Shown one piece after another: positions 34,880-48,920 of a stretch of DNA of 64,000 bases (its first letter is position 1; every line of letters begins with the position of its first letter). A program made the position numbers and the translations under genes. The notes under the pieces were generated by a model. The model searched no databases, was not told where the DNA came from, and saw only the letters and a program-made list of their open reading frames with translations. Origin of the DNA: Candidula unifasciata (lineage: Eukaryota > Mollusca > Gastropoda > Stylommatophora > Geomitridae); contig CAJHNH020004890.1 in assembly GCA_905116865.2 (NCBI GenBank), positions 2,660,943 through 2,724,942 on the forward strand. The letters run 5' to 3'.

Positions 34880-35515
34880 CCACCCCCACCACAACACTAC
34901 CCATCACTTCACTATCCACCATTCCAATATCCACCACTCTACTATCCACCCCTCTACCATTCACCACCACATCATTTCACTACCCACTACCCTACCATTC
35001 CATTGTCCACCACCCCACCATTTCAGGACCCCACAATTTCACTGCTTAATCATTCTGCACCTTCACCACCATACCACTCCACCTTCCCACATTTCCACCA
35101 CTTCACCACCATACCACTCCACCTTCCCACATTTCCACCACTTCAGAACCCTACTACTTCACCACCCGACAACTTCAAAACGCCACCACTTTACCACCCT
35201 ACCACGCCACTGCTTCACCATTCCTCTAATTTAGATCTCTAACACTCCACTATTTTAACACCCTACCACACACCGCTTTACCACTCTACCACTTTACCAC
35301 TTCTTTACTTTATCTCACTACCACATCATTACTTCAACACGTACTATTTCACCACTTCACCAATTCTTTACTTTACCTCACTACCACATCATTACTTCAA
35401 CACGTACTATTTCACCACTTCACTACTTTTTTACTTTACCTCACTACCACATCATTACTTCAACACGTCCTATTTCACCACTTCACCACTCAACCACGTA
35501 GACACCTTCTCCTAT
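34880..35515. repeat. Degenerate CCAC-rich tandem repeat
   Basis: Loose CACCACTTCACCACC and CTACCATTC units. A longer unit of about 76 bp containing CTCACTACCACATCATTACT occurs three times between 35315 and 35475. Confidence 0.85.
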
Positions 35516-37234
35516 CATCTCCATCCTTAGAAATCAGTGCCTGAAGATGGACGTGTCAGGCTGTGTGGGGCTTGGTTTATAGCTGACAGCCAAACTTGGT
35601 TGATCATTTTTTTAAAAATATTTTCATAGGTTGCTCGTTGTAGTTTTACAGAATCTCGCTGACTGTCCAGGGTACATACACACATACATACATCCTTATA
35701 CACAAACTGGTAAAGATATCTAACTAAGACACACATCACATATAGATCTCTCAATCAGACACATGTAACAAATAGATGTCTAACTCAGACACATGTAACA
35801 AATAGATGTCTAACTCAGACACATGTTACATATAGATCTCTAACTCTTCTTCTTCTTCTTCTTCTTGTTCACCGGCTGTGAATTCCGGCGGTAAGTCGCG
35901 GTTGTTCGTCCAAAATGGACTTTTGGCTTTTACCTCGACCTGAGTTTTGCGTGTACATCCGTTTTACTGGCTTATTTGTTCGCAGTACTCGTTCCCCGCC
36001 TCTCCGGCAGATGTACTCCGACTTTGGAGGAAGACGTCAAGCCTATTTCTAGGTTGACTGTGGCCATTGTTTTGTGTGGGTCGAGATGTTGCCTCATTTG
36101 TGTGGTGTCCTCTTTGACTTTTAACAGGTGTGGCCCCCGGCATGTCGTCCTTAAGGCAGCTCTATGTAGAGTTTTCAGCCCTCAAGGGAAGGCAGGGGCA
36201 GATCATGGGCATTCCCCGCCATCCAAGGAGGCTTCCATAAATGCAGAGCCGACACATGATGCTCTGGTTCTGGGCTCACCCAAGGAATCGTCACGTCCTG
36301 CCCATGACTGCTTAACCTCACAACCGTGTGTTGAGCTTCCCGCGCTACAAGGCTGCGCTCTCCGGAGATCAGCGGGGAGCAGCCCGCAGGTCTAGGACGT
36401 TTGTGGCCACACAAATAGGTACATTCTTTTTCATCTTACGTTAGACACCTTTAACGTTGTTTCAGCTGTGCCCTTAGCACGGCAGAATGGGGAAGCAAAA
36501 TACGTCAGGCGTGGCTTCACCTGTTTGGTCCCAACACTCGGGCGAGTTGGACCAGTGGATACGGACATTCTGACTTTTCCTAATCGGTACGAATTATGAT
36601 CGTCGGACTCTGAGCTTGTCTGTGTGCCGTGGGGTATAACTTTGTCGGACATTATTTCCAAGCCAGCATATGAAAAGTTGCTGTCGTGGTGTACCTCAGC
36701 GCGGTGACGACGACACTGAGGATTGAGGATGTACGTAGGTAGGATCTTGCTGCGAGAAGTCACCCACAAGAGATGTTACTCATCTTGGCTGCGGGTAAAT
36801 CTCGGTCAGGGTTGAGTCTCAGCAGCACAGTTTTCTATTCGCTTCCGAATTTTAACCGAGAGTTGTCATTTGATGGTACATTTAGCAAGCAATCTTTACT
36901 CATGTTCCGAATGAGTTTTGTTATACTTTTCACCCATGCGTTTGGGGGCAAGCTGGTGAGAGCCAGAAAGGACACTACACCTCTAGGGGCCGCCAGCTCC
37001 GAGATCCCCTGCCGACTCTGTTAATGCTCATTTGAGACATTATCCGTGGCGCACGACGGGGACGTGTAGCAGGAGTCTTGCATGAGGTTCGGTAAAACCA
37101 GAACAGTGAAGGACTGGCGCCCGAGTGGGGTACGGAATATCTCCTTATACACATCACATCCGACTTAACTTCCCCTCATGCCTGTGACCGAAATCACCGC
37201 GCCACAATTTTCATAGGTTGCTCGTTGTAGTTTT

Positions 37235-39930
<2,696 letters not shown>

Positions 39931-40509
39931 TCGCATAATAGTTGTCACTACTGTGTGTTTGCCGCTGTTAGGAAGATGTAAACAGAGAAATGGGGGGGGG
40001 CGGAGGAGGGGGGTCGTGACCTTGGGGGATTTCGGGTCGTAAGGCTAGTGCTGTCAATACTAAGTTTAAAGGTTTTGGACGTTTATTTTCTGCATTTGAC
40101 AGAAACACTCCAATCGCCTAAGCGGGATTCGAAAAGGGTCTTTCCTATTTGAGCCCATTGTTGTAACAATCGGACAGCCGTTCCATGTGGCATACAGATC
40201 TCTAAATCTGACAGCAGTCACACACAGATGTGTGAGAGAGAGAGAGAGAGAGAGAGTGTATGTGTTTGAGTGTATATGTGTGAGAGTGTGTGGGAAAGAC
40301 TTGTGACTGTGTATGTGAGACAGCATGTGTGCGCGCGCGTGTGTGTGTGAGTGCGTGCGTATGTGTGCCTGGCCTAGGCACCAACTGTAGGGTAAAACTA
40401 GACTCTCTCGTGGTCCAGTATCTTCACTCACCCTTGTCCAAATTTTGGCCACTGACACGTGAGCACTGTAACTCGGTAGCTCATGTGTCTTAGAGCCATC
40501 CCTCCCCCC

Positions 40510-40592
<83 letters not shown>

Positions 40593-40766
40593 CTGCAGCG
40601 TTTAAGGAACATGAGTGCTTAGTCACATCATCAAATCTTCAACCCCCCCCCCCCCCCCCCCCCAGCCCCCTGCTGCATAAACTTCCTTTCTTTTCAAGTA
40701 TTTGTGTTGTACATTTCGTATTAGTGAAAAATGCTATTATATGTATGCACCACTGAGAACATATAT
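39931..40766. other. Simple runs and a SINE-F trace
   Basis: A trace of SINE-F at 40005-40060 (GTCGTAAGGCTAGTGCTGTC). Also GA and GT runs at 40230-40350, (CT)n at 40510-40590 and a C-run at 40641-40662. No gene; the long frames here are repeat by-products. Confidence 0.6.
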
Positions 40767-40932
40767 AGTAAAAGTAAAGATGCCTTTTTACGCTTTTACT
40801 TCCCCATGTAACCATTTTAGACTGGGTCGACCTGCGACGGCCAATACCATGATACAAATCCGCGCAGCCAGCAGTGGGTTTCGATCGCGGTACTTCGGAA
40901 TTACGAGTCGGACTCGCAACTCCTAGGCCACG
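40767..40932 (-). mobile_element. SINE-B copy, internally deleted
   Basis: TTTAGACTGGGTCGACCTGC, TGGGTTTCGATCGCGGTAC, then the head CCTAGGCCACGGAC. The CCAATCGGCAC block is missing. Confidence 0.75.
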
Positions 40933-41698
40933 GACTAACTGTATTATTATTGCACAATAAAGACAAAGCACACGCTGTTTAAGCTCTCGATACTTCACCT
41001 GCTGAAAATTAATACGTGGACTGATGAGGTCATGGTGGTTTTCTCTCTTTTGTCCTAACTCAGCTCTCATACATTGGGCCGGTTTTGGACACTGGCGATT
41101 AGACTGAACCGCATATCTAAAGCTAGACTCGTTGAATAGATGAACAGTGCCAGAAGTTGACAATGTCCCAATTTGTGAGCATACCATGAGCATCATGTAT
41201 CAGGCCTTTTACATGATTTAGTTCTCATCACACCCAGGAGCAGAATTTTTTTTTTTTTTTTTAATTTTTCTCTCGCCAACTCTGCACCTTGTGAACTTTC
41301 CTATCCAAGAAGTCTCTTATGTCCAGGTGCCCATCTTCGGGTTGGTCGGCTCCTGTCCTTCTTTTGCAGCACCTTGCCCTCAGCTACTACTGTACACCCT
41401 GGTGCTTGATATGACCAAAATATGTAATTTTCCCAAGACAAATTGATGTTTACGAGCCACACATCCCCGATGTTCTTCAGCTCTACCGAGATGCCGATAT
41501 TTGTTCCCTGTCACTCAGACATAATGGAAGCATAACGGAATTCGAACCCGCAAGCTATGGCTATGTGACGTCAACACGAGCATCTACAAGAACTATAGCA
41601 CTTACCAAGACTCTCTTCCGACTCTTCTCCAAAAGCTGAAGCTGAATGACAATACAGGACTAGAGAAGCAGAAGACAACATATGTTATGGATACTTAC
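40933..41698. other. Unannotated intron sequence
   Basis: T-run at 41247-41262. No gene recognised outside exon d'. Confidence 0.45.
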
Positions 41699-41923
41699 TT
41701 GCATCACTATAGGCCATCACCTCGCAGAGAGTCAGCTTGCGGTCGGCCAGATTCCGGGGGACCGCTACCTTGCCAATTACCATGTATTTGACGGCCTGCA
41801 GACTCGGCAGTGGAATAATGTACACGTTCAATGCATATAAGGCGGGATCCACATATTCGTGAAGATAATTGTTGTTTTTATTGAAGAGGGCAACATAAAA
41901 GCCAGCTAATCTCTCGGGGAAAA
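41699..41923 (-). CDS. Exon d': fucolectin/F5-8C-like domain, second half
   Basis: Acceptor TTTCTGTAG before 41923 and donor GTAAGT after 41699; 75 codons, phase 1-1. It starts FPERLAGFYVALFN, the ERLxGFxL strand of galactose-binding domains. It continues with LHEYVD, YIIPLPSLQAVKYMVIG and ends LTLCEVMAYSDA. The closing LTLCEVxxY strand, with the cysteine that pairs back into the domain, is the family's C-terminal signature. It joins c' (NRD-I-FPERL) and then e'. Its repeat counterpart, exon d, is not in the window. Confidence 0.9.
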
Positions 41924-42479
41924 CTACAGAAATACCAACATGCATCAGAAAAGATAATCTTTTTTAGTTCAAAAAATTGTAAATCAGTGCTCAGTCTGGA
42001 ACCTACAGAGGTATAGAGATGAAAACAACCACACAGAAAAGAGAGATCAGCAGTGAAGTTTATAAAATAGGGACGACATGAAATAAGCTGCACGCGACAG
42101 CAAAGGAAAACACCATCTAGAGTTGGTTGATTGAGGGCCTTTGCTAAACTGGGGAATAAAGGAAAGATGAAGTAGCAGAAAAAGAAGATGGAGGAGACGA
42201 TAATGATGGTCATGATGATGATGATGATGATGACAACGAGGAGGAGTAAGAAGATGGAAAAGACGAAGAAGTAGAAAAAGTTGATGATGATCATGATGAT
42301 GATGATTAAGGACAAAGAGTAGAAGAAAAAGAAGAAAACGAGGATGATTGATGACAAGGACAGGAGGAGAAGACAGAAGAAGAAGAGGAAGAAGAAGAAA
42401 CAGGGTGTGGACAAGGAGGTTTAAGAAAATAAGAAAAAGATGATGATGACTGGGGACAATGAGAAGAAAGAAGACGGAC

Positions 42480-42542
<63 letters not shown>

Positions 42543-42633
42543 AAGAAGAAGAAGAAGAAGAAGAAGAAGAAGAAAGAAGAAGAGAAGAAGAAAGAAGAAG
42601 AGAAGAAGAAGAAAGAAGAAGAGAAGAAGAAGA

Positions 42634-42679
<46 letters not shown>

Positions 42680-42700
42680 AGAAGAAGAAGAAGAAAGCGG
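42480..42700. repeat. (AAT)n(GAA)n array by exon c'
   Basis: AAT for about 30 bp, then GAA-based triplets to 42697, ending about 75 bp from the donor of exon c'. The flanking 42180-42470 is also purine- and GAT-rich. Confidence 0.97.
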
Positions 42701-42772
42701 ACGGGAGGAAGGAATAGGACATTGCAAATGTATTGTGTGAGACAGTAATTGAGTAAATTAAATGTCTCTTAC

Positions 42773-42985
42773 TGTCTCTGTTAAAAATGACCACAGCCAG
42801 CAACTTATATGGAGTAGAAAACGTCAGTTTCCACTGCCCCCCTCTGAACTCTGTATCTGTAGTGGAACATGAGTTTTTAGAGGCATCACTGTCGGTGTTA
42901 CCGTCGATCGCAGTCAATGGCCCGCCATTGTCTTCGTGAGACTGAGATGACAGATAAGCTGTTTGTTTGAGGGCAACATTTCGTC
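42773..42985 (-). CDS. Exon c': fucolectin/F5-8C-like domain, first half
   Basis: Acceptor AAACTAG before 42985 and donor GTAAGA after 42773; 71 codons, phase 1-1. Landmarks: GRNVALKQTAYLSSQS, TAIDGNTDSDASKNSC, GGQWKLTFSTPYKLLAVV and IFNRD. These are the N-x-A-x-x-x-x-A start, the A-x-DG-N turn, a cysteine and the W-x-L strand of the fucolectin-type lectin fold. I do not see an unambiguous HxxR-RG fucose-binding signature in this half, so sugar binding is not shown. The second-module copy is exon c at 8017-8226. Confidence 0.9.
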
Positions 42986-43519
42986 CTAGTTTTGAAACAA
43001 GAAGAAATCCTTTTTGTTATTCTTCTAACTATAGTTGCATAAACTCACCTTCTTATTGTTACTTTTTTTTCTAGTTATTAGGATTCTTTTGAAGATTCAG
43101 TGCATCTGAGAGGAAAAGAACCAACAGTCTGCACACAAATAAGCAGTCTGCACACAAACAAGCCAAATTTTTAGAGCGGATGTGACTGCAAAACTTAAGT
43201 TTTGGAACAAAGTCGAAGTGAACTAACGACGGAGTTCACAGTCGGCTGACACAAACAAACAAACAATAAACTAACTAAGTATTTAAATATCGTAGTCATT
43301 ACGATGAAATGTTATTTGCAAAGCCAGCAAGAGATGAATATCGATTGAGGTCGAAATGAGTTAGCGGAACAAAAGAGAGACAACACACCCTTTCATTGTC
43401 ATTACCAGAAATACAAATACTTATAAAGGGAATATACAAGGAATTTTTGAGCAAACAAACCAACAGTAAACAACCACGAGACCCCATCAGCAGACTTAAC
43501 AGCAAACAACTACAGAAGA

Positions 43520-43733
43520 AGAGGATGAAGAAGAAGAAGAAGAAGAAGAAGAAGAAGAAGAAGAAGAAGAAGAAGAAGAAGAAGAAGAAGAAGAAGAAGA
43601 AGAAGAAGAAGAAGAAGAAGAAGAAGAAGAAGAAGAACAAGAACAAGAAGAACAAGAAGAACAAGAACAAGAAGAAGAAGAAGAAGAAGAAGAAGAAGAA
43701 GAAGAAGAAGAAGAAGAAGAAGAAGAAGAAGAA
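43520..43733. repeat. (GAA)n array by exon b'
   Basis: About 210 bp of GAA with a few GAACAA variants near 43636-43672, ending about 32 bp from the donor of exon b'. Confidence 0.98.
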
Positions 43734-43765
43734 ACTTTTGAAATGACGACTGTATTGAAAACTAC

Positions 43766-43945
43766 CTCCACTAAGACGTAGAGAACACAGCTCAGCTACT
43801 AGGTCGCCTTCAACAATGACTGTGTCCACTTCGGCATCCTCTCCGCAGATGACGTCAACTGTGGTATTGTCGATTGCATACTTCTGCATGTCTGGACATG
43901 GCTTCTCTGAGTCTCCTAGTTTGAGTTTGACCGTGAAATTTTTAT
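43766..43945 (-). CDS. Exon b': second half of first galactose-binding-like domain
   Basis: Acceptor CCTATTAG before 43945 and donor GTAGTT after 43766; 60 codons, phase 1-1. The peptide has KNFTVKLKLGDSEKPCPDMQ, IDNTTVDVICGED and LCSLRLSGG. Cysteine positions match exon b. On the minus strand a pyrimidine (TTC)n tract begins about 32 bp into the following intron. Joins a' as KDT-N-KNFTV and c' as SGG-RNVAL. Confidence 0.88.
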
Positions 43946-44887
43946 CTAATAGGAAAAGTAGACAACTTGTACTAGTTACTGTCACAAGGACAGAGAGATA
44001 CGGAAGGAAAGAGGGAGGGGGTGGCTAGCGATAGAGGCAGAGTGTTGGGTAGCCTGACAGAGAAAGAGAGGGGAAAAGACCAAGTGAGACAAAGAGGGTT
44101 ACAGCGACAAGAGGGGAGACAGGGAGAGAGACAATGAAAAAAAATTAGATACACAAAAAAAGAGGGAGGATCGAGGAAGGGAGACACATAAGTGAGATCG
44201 AGATACAAACAGGGACACGGGAGACGTAGAGTAGAAATGGAGAACGGAGATATTCTGGTGGAAATAAGGGAGGCGGAGTGTAACCGAGTTGTTCTAGAAT
44301 CATCACATGTTTGTCAGGAGATAGGATATTGCGCATGGTTAGAATAGATTAAAGATCAACAAGTCTTAGCAACCTTGACTTCCCTTTCTAAAATCACCAC
44401 TTGTTTATTAACAGAGGGATATTAAGCAAATGAATAATCTAGGTATATAAATAGTATATGAGGTAATCTTGCTGACGTCCAGTGTCAAAGTGAGAGCCTT
44501 GTCGCACTCGTTTTCCAGAAGCTCTCGAAGACCAGCTCTCGGCCCAATTAGTGTATATTAAGGTGTCGAAACAAGATAATGCAATCAATGCTCAGTTAGA
44601 AAATATCTCGTAGAGAACATTCATAGCATAATATAATCTTTCAGAAGTAGTTTAGTGAGTATAAAACGCATTTCCCACATGCAAGCATCTCAGTATAAAT
44701 AGTGGTCAGGGAACCACTTTAGCAAATTTCAGTTTAGGGGAATTAGAAGAGGAACTAATAGCATAAACCCTAACATGTTAGAAAGAACCTCCAGTCTTTG
44801 GGAGTCAAGAGGACCAGAGACTAGTCATATGGACCCTCATAGACAAGAACCTTTAGTTGTGGAGATGACATCTGAACACTAGAAATA
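43946..44887. other. Purine-rich intron
   Basis: GA-rich between about 43980 and 44280; no repeat unit is regular. The rest is unrecognised. Confidence 0.5.
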
Positions 44888-44930
44888 AAGTACCAGTAGC
44901 GCCCGGCTCTCTAACGTAGTTGGCTAAACC

Positions 44931-46124
44931 GGATTCCACTTTTAGAAATTTATGAAAGATGCGTTAGGAAAAATCATAACCATCCTTTTAGAAAACTGGG
45001 AATACAAACAAAGAATAAAGCACAAATCGGTTTTACACTGTGTTAATGAAATTCAGGACAGATACCACCTCCCAGAAAGATGTCAAGGAATTCAGAATGT
45101 TGCAAGAAACCTACCACCACATGCTCGCTTTAAAGCTCCAGAAGTCCGAATTAAATTGGTAGGCGAGGAAACCAAACAGTCCGACCCAATCGCTCTTATG
45201 AACTCATCACTAAAGACCGTTGATTCTTACCCCCAAGAATGGATACATGTCTATACTGATGGATCAGCATTTAAAGCTACCATTAAAGCAGGTTACGGAA
45301 TCTACATAGGTTATCCCGATGGATCTGTTAAAGAGATTTTTGATGCATGCGGGGAATTCTGTTCAAATTATGAAGCTGAAATAATTGCACTGGAAACAGC
45401 AGTATACCACCTAAAGACTGTAATGGATGTTTACCCCTCAAAGGTCCAAAATATTGTCATCTTCACAGATTTAATTTCTGCCCTTCAAGCTCTGGAGGGC
45501 AGTGAACGCTGCAGAACTGACATAGCCAAGATAATCCTGGATACTGATCAGCTTATTACCTCATACAACATCAGAATAGTGATGCAGTGGATTCCAGGTC
45601 ACTCCGGCACACCAGGTAATGACAGAGATGACAGATTGGCAAAGAAAGGAGCAACACAAGAACAACCACCTACAGCGACAACCCTCCAGACAGCAAAAAC
45701 ACTGATAAGAGCTATAAACCAAGAGACCATGGGAGACACTGGAAGAAAGGTTTATAGACATATGTCTGGTCCTGATCCTAATGACAGCATTAACCATCTA
45801 ACAAGAAGGGACCAGGCCACCATCTTCAGACTTAGAACACAACATACTCCACTCAATGGACACCTAAACAGAATACAGCCACAACACTCCCCAGAGTGCC
45901 AGCTATGTAACTACCCCTACGAAACTGTTGAACACCATCTCTTTGAGTGCCCAAAACTCAGTGAGACAAGAAGAACGCTACTCCCTCCGAGACCAGTCAA
46001 GTGGAACACCTTGTACGGAGGAAAAGAACAGCTTGTGAAAACATGCAAATTCCACTACATGGCATTGGGCCAAAGGGCGAAAGCTCATTCGCCGCTGGAT
46101 CGATAACAACAACAACTGGATTCC
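44931..46124 (+). mobile_element. LINE-Z, 5'-truncated, inserted in SINE-A
   Basis: The insertion is 44938-46117, flanked by GGATTCC (44931-44937 and 46118-46124). It ends with (AAC)n, ATAACAACAACAACT. The open frame inside encodes RNase H. Since it interrupts the SINE, it is the younger insertion. Confidence 0.92.
44952..46106 (+). CDS. LINE-Z ORF2 C-terminus: RNase H domain and zinc knuckle
   Basis: An intact frame of 384 codons up to TAA near the element's end. Residues about 97-235 are a type I RNase H: VYTDGSAF (D103), NYEAEIIALETA (E143), IFTDLISALQAL (D173), IPGHSGTPGNDRDDRLAKKG (H217, D227), so all catalytic acids are present. The DSxxA motif has leucine in place of serine. After HLTRRDQATIFRLRTQHTPL comes CQLCNYPYETVEHHLFEC, a CCHC-type motif usual at the C-terminus of RNase H-bearing LINEs. 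Reverse transcriptase and endonuclease are missing through truncation, so it is not autonomous. The start codon is only the first Met in the truncated frame. Confidence 0.9.
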   Translation: MKDALGKIITILLENWEYKQRIKHKSVLHCVNEIQDRYHLPERCQGIQNVARNLPPHARFKAPEVRIKLVGEETKQSDPIALMNSSLKTVDSYPQEWIHVYTDGSAFKATIKAGYGIYIGYPDGSVKEIFDACGEFCSNYEAEIIALETAVYHLKTVMDVYPSKVQNIVIFTDLISALQALEGSERCRTDIAKIILDTDQLITSYNIRIVMQWIPGHSGTPGNDRDDRLAKKGATQEQPPTATTLQTAKTLIRAINQETMGDTGRKVYRHMSGPDPNDSINHLTRRDQATIFRLRTQHTPLNGHLNRIQPQHSPECQLCNYPYETVEHHLFECPKLSETRRTLLPPRPVKWNTLYGGKEQLVKTCKFHYMALGQRAKAHSPLDR

Positions 46125-46318
46125 GCGGTGACCGGGTGACGAACTCCTTGTGGTCAGGATTCACTCCCGGGGGTAGGCAGAAAACCCACATTTCTCCTAG
46201 ATTTACGGTATTTACAATGGAATCAAGGCCGAAAGGTTGCGATATCCACAATACCGAGCCTAATGGTTAACAACTCATAGCTTCTGGATACTAAAACAAG
46301 CAAACAAGTACCAGTAGC

Positions 46319-46865
46319 ATGGAGCCTCACAGACACCAGAGAGGAGACATGATACGAGATATGGAGCTACAGATACAACAGAAAAGATACATGGATCGAC
46401 TGTTAGCAGAGACAGTTTAAATATGAACTCAAACAAGATGTTAGAGTTGGCGATCAAACCATTATTGCAAGGTAACAGTAGAATTCAGGCGGTATTTACA
46501 GACACTAGTACCAGTTTACAAAGTATCTAGAGATGAAAAACACAAGGCGATATCAAGAGTAAATAACTACAGAGCGAAATCGGCTGTCGTTCAGAACATT
46601 ATTGATTTTATTTACAACATTTAGAATTGACAGTAACGACATCAGATTGGAAAGAATAGTTGTTTCAAGACATTTTGTTATACAAGCATAGGAGCGACGT
46701 GAGAAGCAAGGGGCTAGTAAGACAACATCATCATCACTGCTATCGACATGACCATCTTTCTCCTTGTCCATATTATCTTTCAATTGACTCCTTCTGTAGC
46801 AAACTAACGACGAACCTGGGTGTGACATCAACATACTTAAAGAATACGGCTGTGCTTCAGGAGAT
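46319..46865. other. Unannotated intron sequence
   Basis: No gene or repeat family recognised before the G-rich minisatellite. Confidence 0.45.
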
Positions 46866-47370
46866 GGGTGGGGTGGGGGGGGGGGGGCGGGGAAAAGGCA
46901 GACAGCGATAAGAGAATCAGAGAAAGGAGACAGATACGGAGAAAGGCGAGGCGGGGATATGGGAACAAGGAGATAAGAGAAAAAGAGAGGGGATACGGAG
47001 AGAAAAAGGCGGAAAGAGGAGAGGTGGAAAGAGGGGAGGCGGAAAGAGGAAAGGCGGAAAGAGGAAAGGTGGAAAGAGGGGAGGCGGAAAGAGGGGAGGC
47101 GGTAAGAGGGGAGGCGGACAGAGGGGAATTGGAAAGAGGGGGAGGCGGAAAGAGGGGAGGCGGACAGAGGAAAGGTGGAAAGAGGGGAGGCGGAAAGAGG
47201 GAAGGCGGAAAGAGGGGAGGTGGAAAGAGGAGGAGGCGGAAAGAGGGGAGGTGGAAAGAGGCGGAGACGTAAAGAGGGGAGGTGGAAAGAGGCGGACACG
47301 GAAAGAGGGGAGGTGGAAAGAGGCGGAGACGGAAAGAGGGGAGGCGGAAAGGGGGGATGTGGAAGAGGGT
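46866..47370. repeat. G-rich minisatellite of about 15-16 bp
   Basis: Some 30 copies of GGAAAGAGGGGAGGC and close variants, plus a G-run at 46876-46887. The plus strand has runs of G that could form G-quadruplexes. Open frames on both strands are by-products. Confidence 0.93.
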
Positions 47371-47461
47371 AGAAGAGAAAGTGTGACAAAGAAGAGCACG
47401 TGTGTAGCAATCTCCGCTAGGAAAAAAAACACGTTTAAACTACGTTATGCTGAATGAAGCT

Positions 47462-47574
<113 letters not shown>

Positions 47575-47599
47575 CTCCTCTCTATTGCTTTCAAATTCA

Positions 47600-48920
47600 A
47601 ATTCAAATTCTCTTTCTTTGACCACTTTCAGCTAGGTCCGTTCACATTTCTGCTCACTTTCCTTTCAGCTATATTTGTGGTGACGTTTTCTGGTCGCGAT
47701 CTTATTTGATTCTGGATTGTGTTCAATATTGTCACTTTCTGTTTGTTGTGGTTTCCGCTCTTGCTGTTGTTTTTGTAATCTGGCTGGCCCTGTGCTGCGC
47801 TCAAGATGATTGGATGTTGGATCGATTTATTGTGGTTTTCCTTGGCTGTTTGTTGTTTCCGGGAAAGTAGATTGCCTATCCTAATAAGGACCGGCGGTCG
47901 ATTGACTTGGGCAGGTACTGATGGCTATACTGCTGAGGTCTGGTATTATTTGGTGATTTTCTCGTATCCTTGTTGTAAAGTACTGCTCCTACATAGGGTT
48001 TCGGTAATTTGGCCTTGGTTGTGTCGTATCTGGTATTAGTGTTTGGGGTAACGGTGTCGACCTCGTTTGACTTCAAATTTTGGCTGTCGATGTGGTTCCT
48101 CTGGTGATGATCAAAAAACATCATCATCCTGCAGTTCTGAGTTATAGAAGTTCGGGTCCTCCATCTCCATGATGCGTTGGTTAATTTGGTCAACTGTTGC
48201 CAACGGAAACTGTTTCATCAGCGATGCCTGAGTTTTCTTATCTGGTGTTTGATGCGGCTTTTTCTGGGTCTCGGCTCCCTGTATTTGCTGCCTTCTTGTT
48301 GCCTCTTTCCGTGCTTTCTCTCTTTCTTCCATCACTCTGTTGGTTGCTTGCAGTTCCTTGTTAAGTCTGTTGTTTTCTTCGTATGCTCTTCGTAACTTTT
48401 CCTCTGTTTCAGCCAGTGCCTTCTTGATCATTGCGACTTCTTTCGCGAGAAGTTGTTGGTTATCCCGCAGATCATTGATGACCGCCTCGTCTTCCCTTGC
48501 CTTAGTTGGTTGTTCCTTTTGTGTCTGGATAGTGGCCAGTGCATTCATGATGTCCTCCTTGAATTTCGTCATCTCTGCTGTCATCCGTTTCTGGGTGTCA
48601 AGAGTCGCCTGCATTATAGCTCTCAGGCCTGTTATTTCATCTCTGTCTTCATCTCGTTGGGTTTTGGATGCGTCTTTCTCGTCTCTGAGAGCTTGGATGT
48701 CACTTTTGAGTTGAGCCACCTCGTTGCTCAATTTGGTGGTAATGGCTGCAGTTATGCCTTGGGTTGCTTCGTGTCTTCTGCGGGCCTCATGGTATGGAAT
48801 CTTATCCCGTATGGCCGTGGTTGCAATTTCTCTACATTGTTGCAGATATAGCTTTCTGCGTTTGGCATCTTTTATACTGCTCAGTCAATCGTTCACCGCC
48901 TTCCTATAGTTGAGCCTATC
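47600..48920 (-). pseudogene. Decayed coiled-coil ORF, gag/ORF1-like
   Basis: The best part, 48111-48731, encodes 206 residues opening MSNEVAQLKSDIQALRDEKD and rich in Glu, Lys, Gln and Leu with heptad-like spacing, a long coiled coil. The same frame continues upstream (KRRKLYLQQCREIATTAIRD) to a TGA near 48885. Downstream it runs past TGA and TAA into basic SSPEEPHRQPKF and FEVKRGRHRYPKH-like sequence. It directly follows the LINE-Y remnant in the same direction. An ORF1-like coiled-coil protein of a mobile element is my best guess; a host pseudogene is possible. Confidence 0.5.

Larger units (their letters stand above)
44888..46318 (+). mobile_element. SINE-A split by a LINE, with its own target-site duplication
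   Basis: AAGTACCAGTAGC lies at 44888-44900 and 46306-46318. The SINE starts at 44901 (GCCCGGCTCTCTAACG), stops at 44937, and resumes at 46125 (GCGGTGACCGGGTG) through to 46305. Joined across the insertion it matches the uninterrupted copies at 436 and 51852. Confidence 0.95.

Noticed and set aside
35976..36395. 139-codon plus-strand frame as a gene
   Set aside because: It lies in the family-D repeat, whose copies at 8.8 kb and 9.8 kb do not keep this frame.
42047..43985. Long minus-strand frames joining exon sequence to poly-Phe/Ser
   Set aside because: Only the spliced parts (42773-42985 and 43766-43945) have protein character; the rest is the GAA array and intron.
46553..47432. 285- and 171-codon minus-strand frames rich in FPLSAS
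   Set aside because: Products of the 15-16-bp G-rich minisatellite.
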